NCBI GenBank assembly: GCA_024336345.1
Contig: JANFOG010000004.1
Coordinates: 744,001-808,000 of the forward strand
Length of the DNA: 64,000 nucleotides
Direction of reading: 5' to 3'
Source: Mariannaea sp. PMI_226
Lineage: Eukaryota; Ascomycota; Sordariomycetes; Hypocreales; Nectriaceae
In this document: positions 1 through 13,153 of the stretch, one piece after another
Layout of the letters: every line of letters begins with the position of its first letter
Position numbering within the stretch: the stretch's first letter is position 1
Translations under genes and position numbers: made by a program
The notes under the pieces: generated by a model
The model's database searches: none
Told to the model about the DNA's origin: nothing
The model's input: only the letters and a program-made list of their open reading frames with translations

Positions 1-2038
1 ATCGTCGTATTCTGCGTCGTCTTCATCCTCCCGTGAGCTAGTTTCGTCTTGCAACGATCCAGTCTGCTCTGTCTCTGGTATGCTTGCATCAATAAGGTCA
101 GATACCTGGCTGTCAAGTTCGCCATCAACCTCCGCCTCAGCATCTGTGACGCCTGGGAGATGTTTTCGAGTATCGAAATCAGACCATTCACTCCTTACAT
201 CTGACTCCTCATCATTGTCAGCCTCTTCTTCTTCCACCTCTTCCACATCTCCCGCTTCGCTACCATCGATCTGCCTTGTAGTGCATGAGCTCTCAGCATC
301 ACTGGTGTAGTTATCATCACTCTCGTAGTCATCTTCATCAGCACTCTCCTCGACTTCTTCACCAGCTGGCTTGAGAGGTGCATTAAAGATGTCGTAAATA
401 TCATCAGTGGCGGCCTTGGTGTGAATCGTCATGGTTGGCTCGGAGGTGTTCTTCTTGCAAAGCTTTGGCCTTGAAGGCGAGTCGAGTTTTGCCTTGACTA
501 ATATTGATGTTAATGACTTAGGGACTTGATGATTCTCGGAGTAGTAACGATAATACATACTAACTTGGGTCTCGTTGACCTCAATAATCTTCTTCTTCTT
601 CCCTCCTCGGGGGCGAGGTTGCTGTTCCACAATGGCACCGTTCTCATCATAATGCACAGAGTCCTGATGGATAACGAGCTTCTCTCCAACGCCCTTGCTA
701 ATGTCCTCGATATCTTTAAGAGGAACAAGAACTGGTTCAGGCACAAGATTCTCATCTATCAACTCGTCTTCCCAACTACAGTCAAGCCAGCCTCTATTAG
801 CAGCCATGATCTCCTCAAAGCTTAGCTCAGTGCCTTGCTCTTCAGGGGTCAAATAAATGGCTGCCAGGTCAACAAAAATTCGCTCCTTCTTCCCCGTTTG
901 GGGATGAACAGAGATCTGGCACTTTGATGGAACAACAACAATGTTCTGTATTTGTGAAAGAGACTATATTACAAATAACGCCAACATAACCATCATTAGT
1001 TCTATGACCATTAACACATGGGCAGCTTGGAGAAGGGAGACAGAAACTCACCGGATCCCTAAACACCGCCATCTTGGGTGCAGCACTTTTCTTTCCACCT
1101 GCCTTGAGGGTCTCGCCAACCCAAGGCTTGGCCTCGACAACATTTTCCTTCTTTCGATCCGCCAGAGAGCCGATCGTGTCCCAACCTCTGGAGCTGGGTG
1201 GCCGCGTAGACAAAGCAGGTTGCTTGGCATCGGCATCAGCGTCGGAGAAGATGGCGAGCTTAGACTTTGCTGGTTTGGAACTGCCTCCGCTGGCTGGGCG
1301 AGGGGCCTGTGGATCAGATGGACGCGAGGCAGCAGAGAAAGGGTCTGACTTGGTCGCAAGGGCTGGTCGCATAGTGGGCAGAGCGGGAGACGAGGGTTCA
1401 TTCATAGCCTCTGGGTGCTCAGCCACTCTCTGCTCGAACTCTTTGAACTTACGCAACAGGCGCTGGACGGGTCGCGCCTCGCGCTCAATACCTAATTTGT
1501 AGACCTCCTCTGCTTGGCCCCATCGAGCGGCTCCTTCAAGCCAAGCTGCGTACTCCTCGTAGAAGAGAGCAAGGCCCTCTCCGATACCGTGGCGAGAAAG
1601 AAACATGTACGTCTCGCGTGGTGTATCGCTAAAGAAGTGGATGTAGTGCACCCACAGCTTCAGATATCGAGGGTCGTTCTTGTACTGTGCCGCTCCGATA
1701 AACGCTCTCGTAGCGCGTTCTAGCAGAGAATGAAGTTGTGACTGCGGGGTCGCCTGCGCAGAGGGATATGCGTCTAACGTCCATCGCACATATCGATCAT
1801 AGACATCTAGAGGATCGTCTGACTCGGCAATGTTTTCAACCTCGGCCTCATACTCGGCACGAATGCAGTCGTTGACGCTTCTTGTGTCGGAAGGTGTCGG
1901 TGTAGCAAGCTTCTGAAGCGGGGAGTGCGAGTACAGTTCTGCCAGCTTCTTGGCTGAACGACCACCAGGCAGGGACTGAATATTCTCCTTCTGCCCTTCG
2001 ATCAAGTCGAAGTCGATGAGATCTTCGGACGCTGTCAT
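1..2038 (-). CDS. BUB1: BUB1/Mad3-type spindle checkpoint protein (3' end outside window)
   Basis: Partial gene; exons read as 1052..2038, 561..945 and 497 to beyond base 1. The introns at 946..1051 and 498..560 have clean GTGAGT and GTATGT donors. The N-terminus carries a KEN box at residues 17-19 followed by the Mad3/BUB1 TPR-like homology region (about 50-200, with the YLKLWVHYI and FYEEYAAWLE helices). A second KEN lies at 297-299, and exon 2 holds a Bub3-binding GLEBS-like motif with core LSFEEI near residues 370-375. The visible part of exon 3 is very acidic. The family monitors kinetochore attachment and restrains APC/C-Cdc20 until chromosomes are bioriented. The kinase domain expected at the C-terminus lies beyond the left edge, so whether this is a kinase-bearing BUB1 or a Mad3 form cannot be seen here. 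The start ATG is preceded by an A-run on the sense strand. Confidence 0.88.
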
Positions 2039-2866
2039 TTTTTTTTCCTATGGTTAGTGCTCGCGCCGACCGAGAAGTCTCTGCTTCTCTTCAGCTGCAA
2101 TTATCGATTATCGCGGTCGTGTCTTGCCGTGTCGTGTTGATAATGAGCGGTGGGCAATTAGACCGAGGGGCGGGGTGGCAGCCCCTGGTCAAAATGTTGA
2201 TGTTATCATTCAGCTTTTTTGAAACAAGTGTTGCTGTGACAACAGCCACAGCACTAGCCACCTTCTCAATAAGACTGTGAGTTTGTAGCCACGATTTTAA
2301 AGTACAGACCACCGAGGTTGAGATACGTGTATCTTTTTGTACCTCGGGAGAATCGATACACGGTAATCAACCTCAGTTAATACTACACAATTTTGCCAAT
2401 CATGTGTACTGATACACCACCGTACTGAGTAGATACTTCATCAGGTACCTAACCAACCTACCGACATACTAGGCACGGTATTTAGCTCATGAATACCCAA
2501 GCTCCAGATTAAAAGTAGGCTAGGGTAATAATTTAGGTGGTAGGTAGATGATTGGATGGCTAGGAGAGGGGGGTTGATGTCATACAGACGGAAATGTGAA
2601 AGCCCTCCTTCATCAAGTGGAATGTAATCATTAGTGTGCATGTGAATAAGCTCTTGATCAACTCAAAATGAGGCATTTTCATTCATTCATTTATTTCGAG
2701 CCTATTTCACTTTCGTTTCGGCATCTATTACTGTCATTTTTTGCCTCCTGGTATACCGTTCCATGCACTCCATGGCTAAGGACATAAAGGCTTCATAATC
2801 CGTTTCCTCCTAGTGAATAATCCTATTGTGTTTTTTTTTCTGGTTCAAATAATAAAACTTCCTCAT
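2039..2866. other. Intergenic: BUB1 upstream region and enolase 3' flank
   Basis: 828 bp with no supportable gene. The BUB1 side holds that gene's promoter; the other side is the 3' flank of enolase, which lies on the same strand. Several TAGGTA/TACCTA words occur around 2440-2560. No RNA gene was seen. Confidence 0.6.
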
Positions 2867-4805
<1,939 letters not shown>

Positions 4806-4971
4806 CTTGGAAGAGGAGGTTTCAAAAAGAAAAAGGAAGAGAAAAAAGGACCGATGAAAAGGTACCAGGAGCTGGCAATCTAGTCTCGGTGAAGGATAAT
4901 TGAGGATGGAGGATGAAGAGGAAGAGAGGGAGGGAAAGAAGGTCAAGGAGAGAAAAAGGTGGGAAGAGCAG

Positions 4972-4979
4972 TTTATATC
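4972..4979 (-). promoter_or_regulatory. TATA-like element of enolase promoter
   Basis: The minus strand reads GATATAAA about 165 bp upstream of the proposed 5' UTR intron donor and is followed by a long CT-rich run (about 4790-4960), typical of strong fungal promoters. Position relative to a transcription start is inferred. Confidence 0.4.
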
Positions 4980-7286
4980 AATGCACGGCTGCACGGCTGC
5001 GCAGATTTACAAGACGATTGATGACACGAAAGATGTACTCACAGAGTCACCACACGCACACGCACACCACCTTGCCTCGCTGCTTCAAGTCCCATACCAT
5101 CCCATCCCATCCATTCTCCGTTTCCGTTTCCGTCTGGCGCGGTATGGTGCGGCCTGGCGTTGGCGGGCACGTTGCTCCCAGCGACAGGGGCACTTGGCGC
5201 ACCATCACTCAGCCCAGGACATGACAGGACGGTACAGGTCAAGGAATCAGGATAGCTCCAGTTGAGGGTGGGGCCAGAAAGATCTGTTGAAAGTGTTTGA
5301 TGGCTTGAGGCGGCCAAGGGAGAGCCAAGGAGGGGTCGTCAAAGAGAAGAGAGGGGTCATAAAAATGATCTCACAATCTCTCGCCTGTTAAGCGGGTACC
5401 CATGGCCCCTCTCCAAACGAGGCGTTCAATCGCAGGGTTGGGCATGGTTGGCAGGGTACCCCGCTACGCGACACCATTTTGCAATGACATCCCACCCACC
5501 AGAGAGATAAGGTCCTCAAGTTCATTAGCTATGTTAACATTTACTTTGTCATGTTTTTCCCCAAAGTCTTTTGGTCTTGCACCATAGCAGGACGGATGGA
5601 GAATGGAGAATGGAAAATGGAAAATAGAACTGTATTAGGTTCCATCCTACGTACTTGCATACCTACGTAGCGTACGTAGGTACCTATAGCTGCTCTGTGG
5701 GTTCCATCCAGTAAGAAAAGACAGGACAGGGTACCTACCTTACTGTAGGTAGGTAAGGTAATTAGGTAGTCGGTCCGTAACCGTGTCGTACGCCCAAGTT
5801 TTCCAGCCTCACTTTTCTCTGTCACTCTCTCTAAGCAATTAATTATGAGGCAACTTATCCTCCTCTTGCGCCATGACCATGGCATACGCAGGCGCCATAA
5901 CTGCGTTTGCGACTACACAGCAAACAATAGATGAAGAATGTCCACTTTTACTCAGTTTAGTCCCATTCAACTCAACTCACCTCACCTCATCTTCACCTCT
6001 CAAGCAAGACACCCCCCCCTTCTCCTCCTCCCCTTTCTCTCATCGTAGGCTGCCCTTTCCCACCGCCATCCGCCAGTCGCATTGTCCATTGTCTATTGTC
6101 CAATAGGCCTCATCTCGGACTGAAACCGGCCTCATATCAACGGTCAACCAACCCTCCCCTTGCCCAGAAACAATGATATCCGTGCATCATTCTTCCCAAG
6201 GCTTTCTCCTTCGTGTTCGCCTCACTCGCCGCCCGCTCATGGATTCACAAGGCAAGACTGTTTTTGTTTTTGGCCTACCTTAACTAGGTAGTAGTTTTTT
6301 ACCGTCATAAAGAACATCCGTGAAGCCAGTAAACCAACCAGTCCACTCGGCCATGCTCCTCCCAGACCAGCCCCATGCAATCGGCGCACTCGGCGCCGCC
6401 CACGTAGCCCACGCATCTTCCTTTCCTCCCTCCCGTTCGTTCCCGGACCTGCGGCCTCCCCCTCAGGTTGGCAAGTTCCAGCTCGCGCCGTTCCAGGCCC
6501 AGGGGTCTTTTCCGGTTGGACAATGGCATATTATGATCGAAAACTAACGGGAGACCCTTCCGGACGGCTCGCTGGAACTTGACCGCGGCCCTCTGCCCTC
6601 CCGACAGCCTGCCTGCAAGATATGGGAAGATACGGAGGTCAGGTCCAACCGTGCATTGACGACCTCGGTCGTTTAGGTGAGATTAAAACTGTCGGTCAGG
6701 AAACAAATTATCAGTCGATACTCGACAAACCGGGATCTGGATGGTCACAGCGTCTCTGCAAGAGCTCTAGAAAAGCCATGATGAGGCAGGCAACTCTTCG
6801 GCGCTTCTGCAAGCCCCGAGCTTCCGAGCCATCCCATCTATAGAATCTGGTGGTTTATGAGTAGCAAAATGAAATGCACCATGGTGTTGATTGTAGACAG
6901 GCAGTCGGGTTTCTTTCATATGTTTCGAAGAATACCTTCGGACTTATCGGTGGGAGCCTTCATCTTGTACTTGGTGAACGTGGTGGCCGTAGCTGACTGT
7001 ACTTGACCGCCTTGTTACCTTCACTATATGTTGGTTGGTGTCACCCATCTATGCAGAGTGCGTTGCGTATACCAAATAGAAACAGGATCATGCAACACCA
7101 AGATGTAACCATGTGTACTATCGTATGTGTGTGGGTATCCACGAAACATCAAATTGATTTCATCCATATCTATCGTTATTGACATGTAAAGCCTTGCCTC
7201 TCTTTTTTTAAGAACCCATTGAACTCAAAATCATTAAATGCTCCCCTCCCAAACGCCGTGGTAACACAGAGTCTAGCCCAGCGCAT
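4980..7286. other. Intergenic: enolase distal promoter and PNO1 3' flank
   Basis: About 2.3 kb without a gene I can support. Short open frames occur but none exceeds about 115 codons or looks like a known protein. Clusters of TACGTA, TAGGTA and TACCTA words are dense at 5640-5770 and 6280-6300. Confidence 0.55.
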
Positions 7287-8216
7287 CTAGAAGCGCTCCT
7301 TCATCCTTGCGGCAACTGTTCTCAAATTGCCGTAGACCTTTCCAGGAGGCTTTCCAAGAATCAGGCTCACAACCGACTCTCGAGCGATGTGAATGTTCTT
7401 GAAACCACCCAAAATATGAATCTTGGAGTCGGCTAACACGATGCGGGTTCGGCTAGCATTTTCAATAGCAAACTTGGTCTTTCCGTCCTTTCCAGCAATG
7501 CGACCAATGGCTCGGGCTTGGCTGTCCCCGTGCATTGTCCTCACATCTTTGATCTCAAAAGTCTCGATGTACAAATCGTCGAGTCGTAGTAGAGCGATGG
7601 CGTCATCCACATCGAAGCCCAAAGTGAACGCTTTGACAAAGTCCTCTCCTTTTTGCAAAGCACCGGTATCGGTTGTGTGCTTCGAAGTCCTCAACTCGAC
7701 AGTCTTTCGCTTGATGTTCATGCGGCATTGCAACTTCAAATGCTCGACAAGGGGAGGGTAGATAGTAGCCCAGGCTTGCTTCAGAGGCGTCATTCGGTGA
7801 GGAGGGACGGGAACCTTGCGAGTCTCAACACGGGTCACGGGGTCCTATGAAGATGTTAGGAATTCCGTGGTGTTATAGTTTTTTTTTTGTTTCCCTTTTC
7901 ATCTTTTCTTGGCGGGGGAGGGGGAACATGATCTTACAATATCTCTGGCTGGGGCAAATCGAGGTCGGCCCTCCTCATCAATAGCCATCCCATCCTCCAT
8001 GTCCTCTTCCACAGCGATAACAACATTTGGATCCACAGGCAGAGATTCAGGCGCATCTAACAAAAATTCTTCGTCGTTTTCTAAAGCGACGTCAGCAAAC
8101 GCGAAGGCGACGGTTGGTCTTCAAAGGGTTTTTTTTTTCCTACCTGAAGTGGGAAGGGGAACATTATCAGCAAGCGGGGTATCCTCCGCCTGCTTCAGCG
8201 CAGTTGGTGCTGGCAT
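7287..8216 (-). CDS. PNO1: PNO1/Dim2, pre-rRNA processing KH-domain protein (partner of Nob1)
   Basis: Three exons: 8144..8216, 7938..8080 and 7287..7844, total 774 nt giving 257 residues, normal for the family. The protein binds pre-40S particles, helps dimethylation near the 3' end of 18S rRNA and escorts the Nob1 endonuclease to site D. The acidic N-terminus is followed by the conserved core with VPVPPHRMTPLKQAW, and the C-terminal KH domain shows GRIAGKDGKTKFAIEN and the basic end RTVAARMKERF. Introns have GTAGGA and GTAAGA donors. The start shares a 486-bp divergent region with MDM31. Confidence 0.96.
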
Positions 8217-8702
8217 TGTATCGGGAATATTTTCGAATATTTCGTGATATAAGATGAGAAATAGTGGTAGAAACAAGATGGGCAACTACTTTCAAGTCAC
8301 CAAACGCACAAAATCGGTCGTGGTCGAGATCACATCCAGATATGAGAGTCGATGGTGGGGATTTGACGACGAACTTTCTCAGACTGATCAAAAATTTGTG
8401 GTTGCTTATCGTGGCTTATCCATTGGTCAGCCCCCAAAAACGGCATCGGCGCGTCATGGACTGACTTTTCCGAGGAAGGTGCTGTTTGCATTAGATAGTG
8501 TACTACAAACAGGCGATGACCCAGTAATAATTGCTGGTGTACTAAGGACTTCCGTTCCAACGTGCTCTTGGCCCAACTTCCCTCCAACCCTCCAAAATCT
8601 CCAAACCTCGATCCTTTAATTCTTGCCCCGACTCGTCTCAAGGACTCTATTCTCCTATCTCCAGTGCCGTCTATGTCCTAGGGGTAGGCACCATGTTTTG
8701 GG
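8217..8702. promoter_or_regulatory. Divergent promoter region between PNO1 and MDM31
   Basis: 486 bp separate the two start codons. The 3' end contains an upstream ATG with strong context (CACCATG at 8690-8695), which opens a six-codon frame overlapping the MDM31 start. No classical TATA box was recognised. Confidence 0.6.
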
Positions 8703-8713
8703 ATGATGGCTAA
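8693..8713 (+). other. Short upstream ORF overlapping the MDM31 start codon
   Basis: ATG TTT TGG GAT GAT GGC TAA begins ten bases before the main ATG in another frame and ends after it. Its -3 A (CACC) context is better than that of the main start. If included in the mRNA it should lower or regulate MDM31 translation; the transcript start is unknown. Confidence 0.45.
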
Positions 8714-10986
8714 GGGCATCCCCTTCTCTTCCTTCGGGCGCAGCTTCGGGGTATCTTTCTCCACTACATCCGAATCCTCTTCAGCCTTGCGCATCACATT
8801 CGCATCAGCCCGTCGACCAGGTCCGGTATTTTCAGCACCAATTGTACCTTCGAAGTATGGTTCGTTCCATCGTCAGCTGCTCTGCAATTACCAAGATCAA
8901 GTCCAAGGTGTCAAATCTGCTGCCGATCTACCAATCAAAGCTCCGTCCCGAATCCCACCACCACCCCTCATCGGGTCCAGTCTGTTTCGTAATCCGAATA
9001 TTGTCTCCTCTAAACCTCGAAGTGTACTGCACCAGCTATCCCGCCATTCAGAATGGACCAGACAAAAACGATTCTATAGTGACGATGGGAAAGGCTCGAA
9101 ATGCGCGTGTGGCAAGGTTACACCCGAAAAGAGTCAGGTCGATGCAAGGGTTATAAACAATACACAAGAATCCCAAAAGCCAGTCCAAAGGCATACAGTC
9201 AAAGAAAAGCCAAACGAACTCACCGGATCTGAAAAGGCGAGCACGGCTGATGTCGATTCTGAATCCATCGCCTCATCTGTATCCAAGTATCTACATCTAC
9301 CAAGCTTACCCCATCGACCAACAAAGGAGGAGCTTCTCTCCGCCGCCAATGGTTTCTGGCAAAGGATGAAAGTTCGCTTCAAATGGATGTCCATTAGAAG
9401 TATGAGGCCATGGAATGCTGATGAATGGGGTGCTTTTGTTTCATGGTTTATGCTTGGTCACATTGTTTGGATCTTACTGGGCACCACGACGTTCTTCTCC
9501 CTTGTCATCTTCTCCATCAACACGGTGTTTGCACAAGGTGCGTACCTGCCGTTCTTAAGACTCAGATATAATCGTTGCTGATCCAGTTGCAGAAAAATTA
9601 GCTAAATGGATTGGTGATTACTTGACCCAGTCTGCTGGCGTTACCGTCATCTTCGAATCTGCCATTGTTCCCAAATGGCGCGATGGCGTCATCTCCTTCC
9701 GAAATGTTTTTGTCTCTCGCCGTCCAGGCCAAGGCGAATCAACTGTCAGCAAGGGATCTTCAGATGCTGCTGCAGTCGCTGCTGCCGACCGATTAGCCAA
9801 CTCAACCAAGGTCTCTGATGAGAAAGATGACGGCAATTATACACAGTTCGATGTGACTATTGCAACGGCTAATGTTACCTTGTCGTTCTTGAATTGGTGG
9901 AATGGAAAGGGCCTTCTCCAAGACGTCGAGATCAAGGGTGTTAGAGGGGTCATCGATCGCACGCATGTCGTTTGGCCGCAAGAGAAACTTGACCCATTGT
10001 CCTTTCGTCACGACCATCAAACGGGAGATTTTGAGATTGAAAAATTCAAAATGGAAGACCTGCTCCTTACTGTTCATCAACCGGATAACTTCCGTCCTTT
10101 CTCAGTCAGCATATTCTCATGCGAACTACCTCAACTCAGAAAGCAGTGGCTCTTTTACGATTTTCTCTCAGCTAATCACATGTCTGGCTCATTTGATGGA
10201 TCTCTATTCACAATTCACCCTCGACAGGTCCATGGAGTTGTTCCTGGCCAGGAACGGGAGTCCATTCTGGGCTTTGGAGATCCCAAAGCATGGAAGAAGT
10301 TCAGCAGAATTCGAATCGATGGATTAAAGATCGATCATCTTAACAGAGGAGTTGAAGGACCATTTGGTTGGATATATGAGGGAAATGTTGATATCGTGTC
10401 GGATATCATGTTCCCCACCGACTCTGACGAGGGAATAACGAAGGTCATGACAGACTTCTACGACCAGCTGGAGGAGGCCGTCATCGCAAACCGACATCGT
10501 TTCCTCAGGAACGTCAGGGACCAAGCTCCAATTCTTCTTCCTTCTGGCCATCTATCTGACTCCGGCATGGAAGAGGACAATGAGGATCATCAAGAGACGC
10601 CATCCCCTGATGATGAACGTCGATATCTCATCATGGATCTCCGCATTCACATGAATGACGTCAAGGCTGCGGTCCCTCTATTCACAAAGGACATGTCATA
10701 CGTGAATCAGGCCTTGGTACGCCCTATCGTCGCGTATATTAATGCCAAGAAAACATACATCCCAATCAACTGCCGAATCGTCAAGCGAGCCAATGACTTT
10801 GACGGCAGTTGGTCCGTCTTTGACTGCGGACTCATGAATGATATGTCTGCTGAAACCTATGAAGCCTTCGCCAAGGACGTCGAGGACCAGCAGAGCCGTG
10901 TTCGCCGATTCAAGAAAGTTGGCTTCTGGACATTATCTTTGGCAGTCCATGCCCTATTCATGGGCATGGCAGGTAACGTCGTCTGA
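8703..10986 (+). CDS. MDM31: MDM31/MDM32 family mitochondrial inner-membrane protein
   Basis: Two exons, 8703..9537 and 9593..10986 (55-bp intron), total 2,229 nt giving 742 residues. The family is needed for mitochondrial shape, distribution and cardiolipin homeostasis, and yeast Mdm31/32 are inner-membrane proteins. The N-terminus is Ser/Arg-rich with a cleavage-like RFYS at 123-126, followed by a hydrophobic segment (WFMLGHIVWILL through SLVIFSINTVF, about 248-276). After the intron come the family hallmarks KWIGDYLTQ, VIFESAIVPKWRDGVI, a NATVTLSFLNWWNGKG-like stretch (here NVTLSFLNWWNGKG), the FRPFSVSIFSCELP segment and a C-terminal hydrophobic stretch WTLSLAVHALFMGMAG. An in-frame TAG at 8685 supports the start. 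Assignment to Mdm31 rather than Mdm32 rests on the usual single copy in filamentous fungi. Confidence 0.9.
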
Positions 10987-11962
10987 GAAGCCGCGGGAAT
11001 TATTACATCTCTACTCTATTGCTTATAATTTTGGTTTTGTTTTCAAAACACATGCGTTGACGACATTATGTGAGACGCTGTACGTTTACAGGGGGATATG
11101 AGTTAAGTTGGGGAGGGAACGTCCGTTAATGCACATTGGAGACGAAGGTACGTATATTGGCGTTTGGGTTTTCTTACAGGATGGGATCGCCTTTCCCGAG
11201 GAGTTGATTTGGACTTTTTGTTTTCTGGGTTCTCTCTTTTCTCTTTCTAAATGACAAGAGTTACTTCGCACGATGACTTCTGAGCGAATACATTGGACTG
11301 TCAGAAGCGGGCATGACGATGAATGGGCTGGATGAAGATACCCTGCCACACGTGGCGTATTCATCAACAACGCAAAAACATCAAATGGGCAAGAGAGACA
11401 AAAAAACTGGCATCTGCATGGGAACTTTTTAGACAATCTTGGACTAGAATCAATAACTCACAAACGCATGTTATTTTATGTCTTCTGAAAAAGTACTCAT
11501 ATGCTCTCCAGACCTCTTGTGCATAGATAAAGAGGTAGAAAAGATCACTCGTTATCTGATGCCTATGCAAAAAAAAAAGCAGAAAAAAACCACCCTACAG
11601 TTGGTCAAAAGGGCCGCAAAAGCCCATGGATTACGCCGTCCGTCCGTCCCTGATTGATCTCCATTCTGCCGTATGCATTTTGTTCCCACACCTCGTCAAC
11701 CCCTCCCCCCACTGATCCCAAGAAGGCCCTCGAGGGCCTTCGGGATGCTCCTATTCTAGCCGGTATGGCCACGTTGTGTCAAGGCGAAGCCATCAAGAGC
11801 GGCTTGCAAATTGTCAAGTTCGTTGAGAGTTTGGGTGCTCTCAAAAGTAAAAAGGGCAAGTTGACTTGGCTCGGCTTCGAAATATACAACCCAGAACAGG
11901 AAGTAATAGCACAGCGGTGATAGTGGTTGTTACAATTCTCCATTCCAACTTCAGGAACTACC
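10987..11962. other. Intergenic between convergent MDM31 and HCR1, with a coding-like island
   Basis: About 976 bp between two convergent 3' ends. Bases 11715-11920 have coding-like composition: a plus frame reads KKALEGLRDAPILAGMATL and onward for about 65 codons, but there is no proper upstream ATG and I do not recognise the product. A 20-bp perfect palindrome lies at 11722-11741. It could be a gene relic or 3' UTR sequence. Confidence 0.4.
11722..11741. repeat. 20-bp perfect palindrome
   Basis: GAAGGCCCTCGAGGGCCTTC is its own reverse complement. It lies at the 5' side of the coding-like island between two convergent genes. Confidence 0.85.
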
Positions 11963-13153
11963 TCACATGAAATCATCGCTGTAGAGTCGTGTCAGTATCA
12001 GGCAATAAATGATGTCACATTTAACTTGGGGAGAAACTTACTCTCCGAAGCCATCATCATCAGCATAGTCGTGCGTGTCCGTAGTATTAGCCCGGTTAGT
12101 GACGAGAGAGATCTTAGTCTTGGCAGCCTTGGTCTTCTTGCCACCCTTCTGGGAAGCCTTCTCCTCCTTCATCTTCTCACTACCAAGGGCAGTCAATCCA
12201 CTAGCAATCTTCTTGATCTGGTCGCTAGGTAGATCCCGAGCCAAAGCTTTGGTGAAGTCTTCAAGGAAAAGAGAATAGTGAGCCTTCTTGGAGTTGGCAG
12301 TGATGACAGGCGTAATGGTAGTTCGAAGAAGATCGAACTGGGCCTTGGTGGTGGGGGAGAAAATGGGGAGTTTGGCGATATCGATCGTCTGAGAAGGATC
12401 CTTGGCGTCCAATGAAACGGCAGCGGTCTTAGTCTTGGCTCGACCAGCGCTCAACCCAGCATCACCGAAGTCATCCCCGCCGAAGAGATCCTCGGCATGA
12501 GCCAGGTCAGCATTCTGCTCGGTACGACGAAGGCGCGCTCTTCGTTCGGCTGGGGTCTCATTGTCAAGAGCCTCTGCTTTGGAAGCAGCAACTGCCTTCT
12601 CCTGGGCACGAGTGGCTTGATGATCCTCGATACGCTTGCTCTTGGACTTTTTGTTGGCAGCAGCCTCGGCAGCAGCCTTGGCTTTGGCTTCCTCGGCCTT
12701 CTTAGCCTTTTCGCGCTCTACTTCAGAGTCCTCCGCGGCGTCCCAAGAGTCGAGAACCTATAAGTGGGGAGAAAAGAGGCGTCAGCTGCCATGGCTTTGG
12801 CTGTCAGGTTACAGTCGATGGTGTAACTTACATCGCTGTCGTCTTCCTCGTCATCGAACTTGCGGCGACCGGCAACGGGGGCGGTGGTGGTGGGGGAGGA
12901 AGAAGAGCTATCGGAGTCGCTGTCCTCCTCGTCTACATATAAAGATGATGGTTAGCTTAATGCATCTAGGGAGACAAATGAAGGTGATAGTGTTGGCTGG
13001 CGTATTTCTATCTGACTAAAACCCCTCGTCCTATACAGAGTAGAGGTGCTTGATGGCGTGTCAAGTAGAGACAACATGGTCTCGGGTATCCTAGGTTGCG
13101 GGGGAAATAGGGTATCGTGAGGGTGAAGTCTTACCCCACTGCTTAGGAGGCAT
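11963..13153 (-). CDS. HCR1: eIF3 subunit j (HCR1)
   Basis: Four exons: 13135..13153, 12832..12932, 12042..12757 and 11963..11978, total 852 nt giving 283 residues. eIF3j binds the 40S decoding centre and assists initiation, ribosome recycling and 20S rRNA processing. The start MPPKQWDEEDSDSD, the acidic KFDDEEDDSD, the Trp-containing VLDSWDAAEDSE, the RIEDHQATRAQEK region and the IAKLPIFSPTTKAQF/YSLFLEDFTKALARDL core are characteristic. The 16-nt last exon supplies the conserved acidic end DDDFM. Without it the frame stops at GE. That terminal intron (11979..12041) has a GTAAGT donor and CTACAG acceptor. The first exon encodes only six residues plus one base. Confidence 0.95.
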
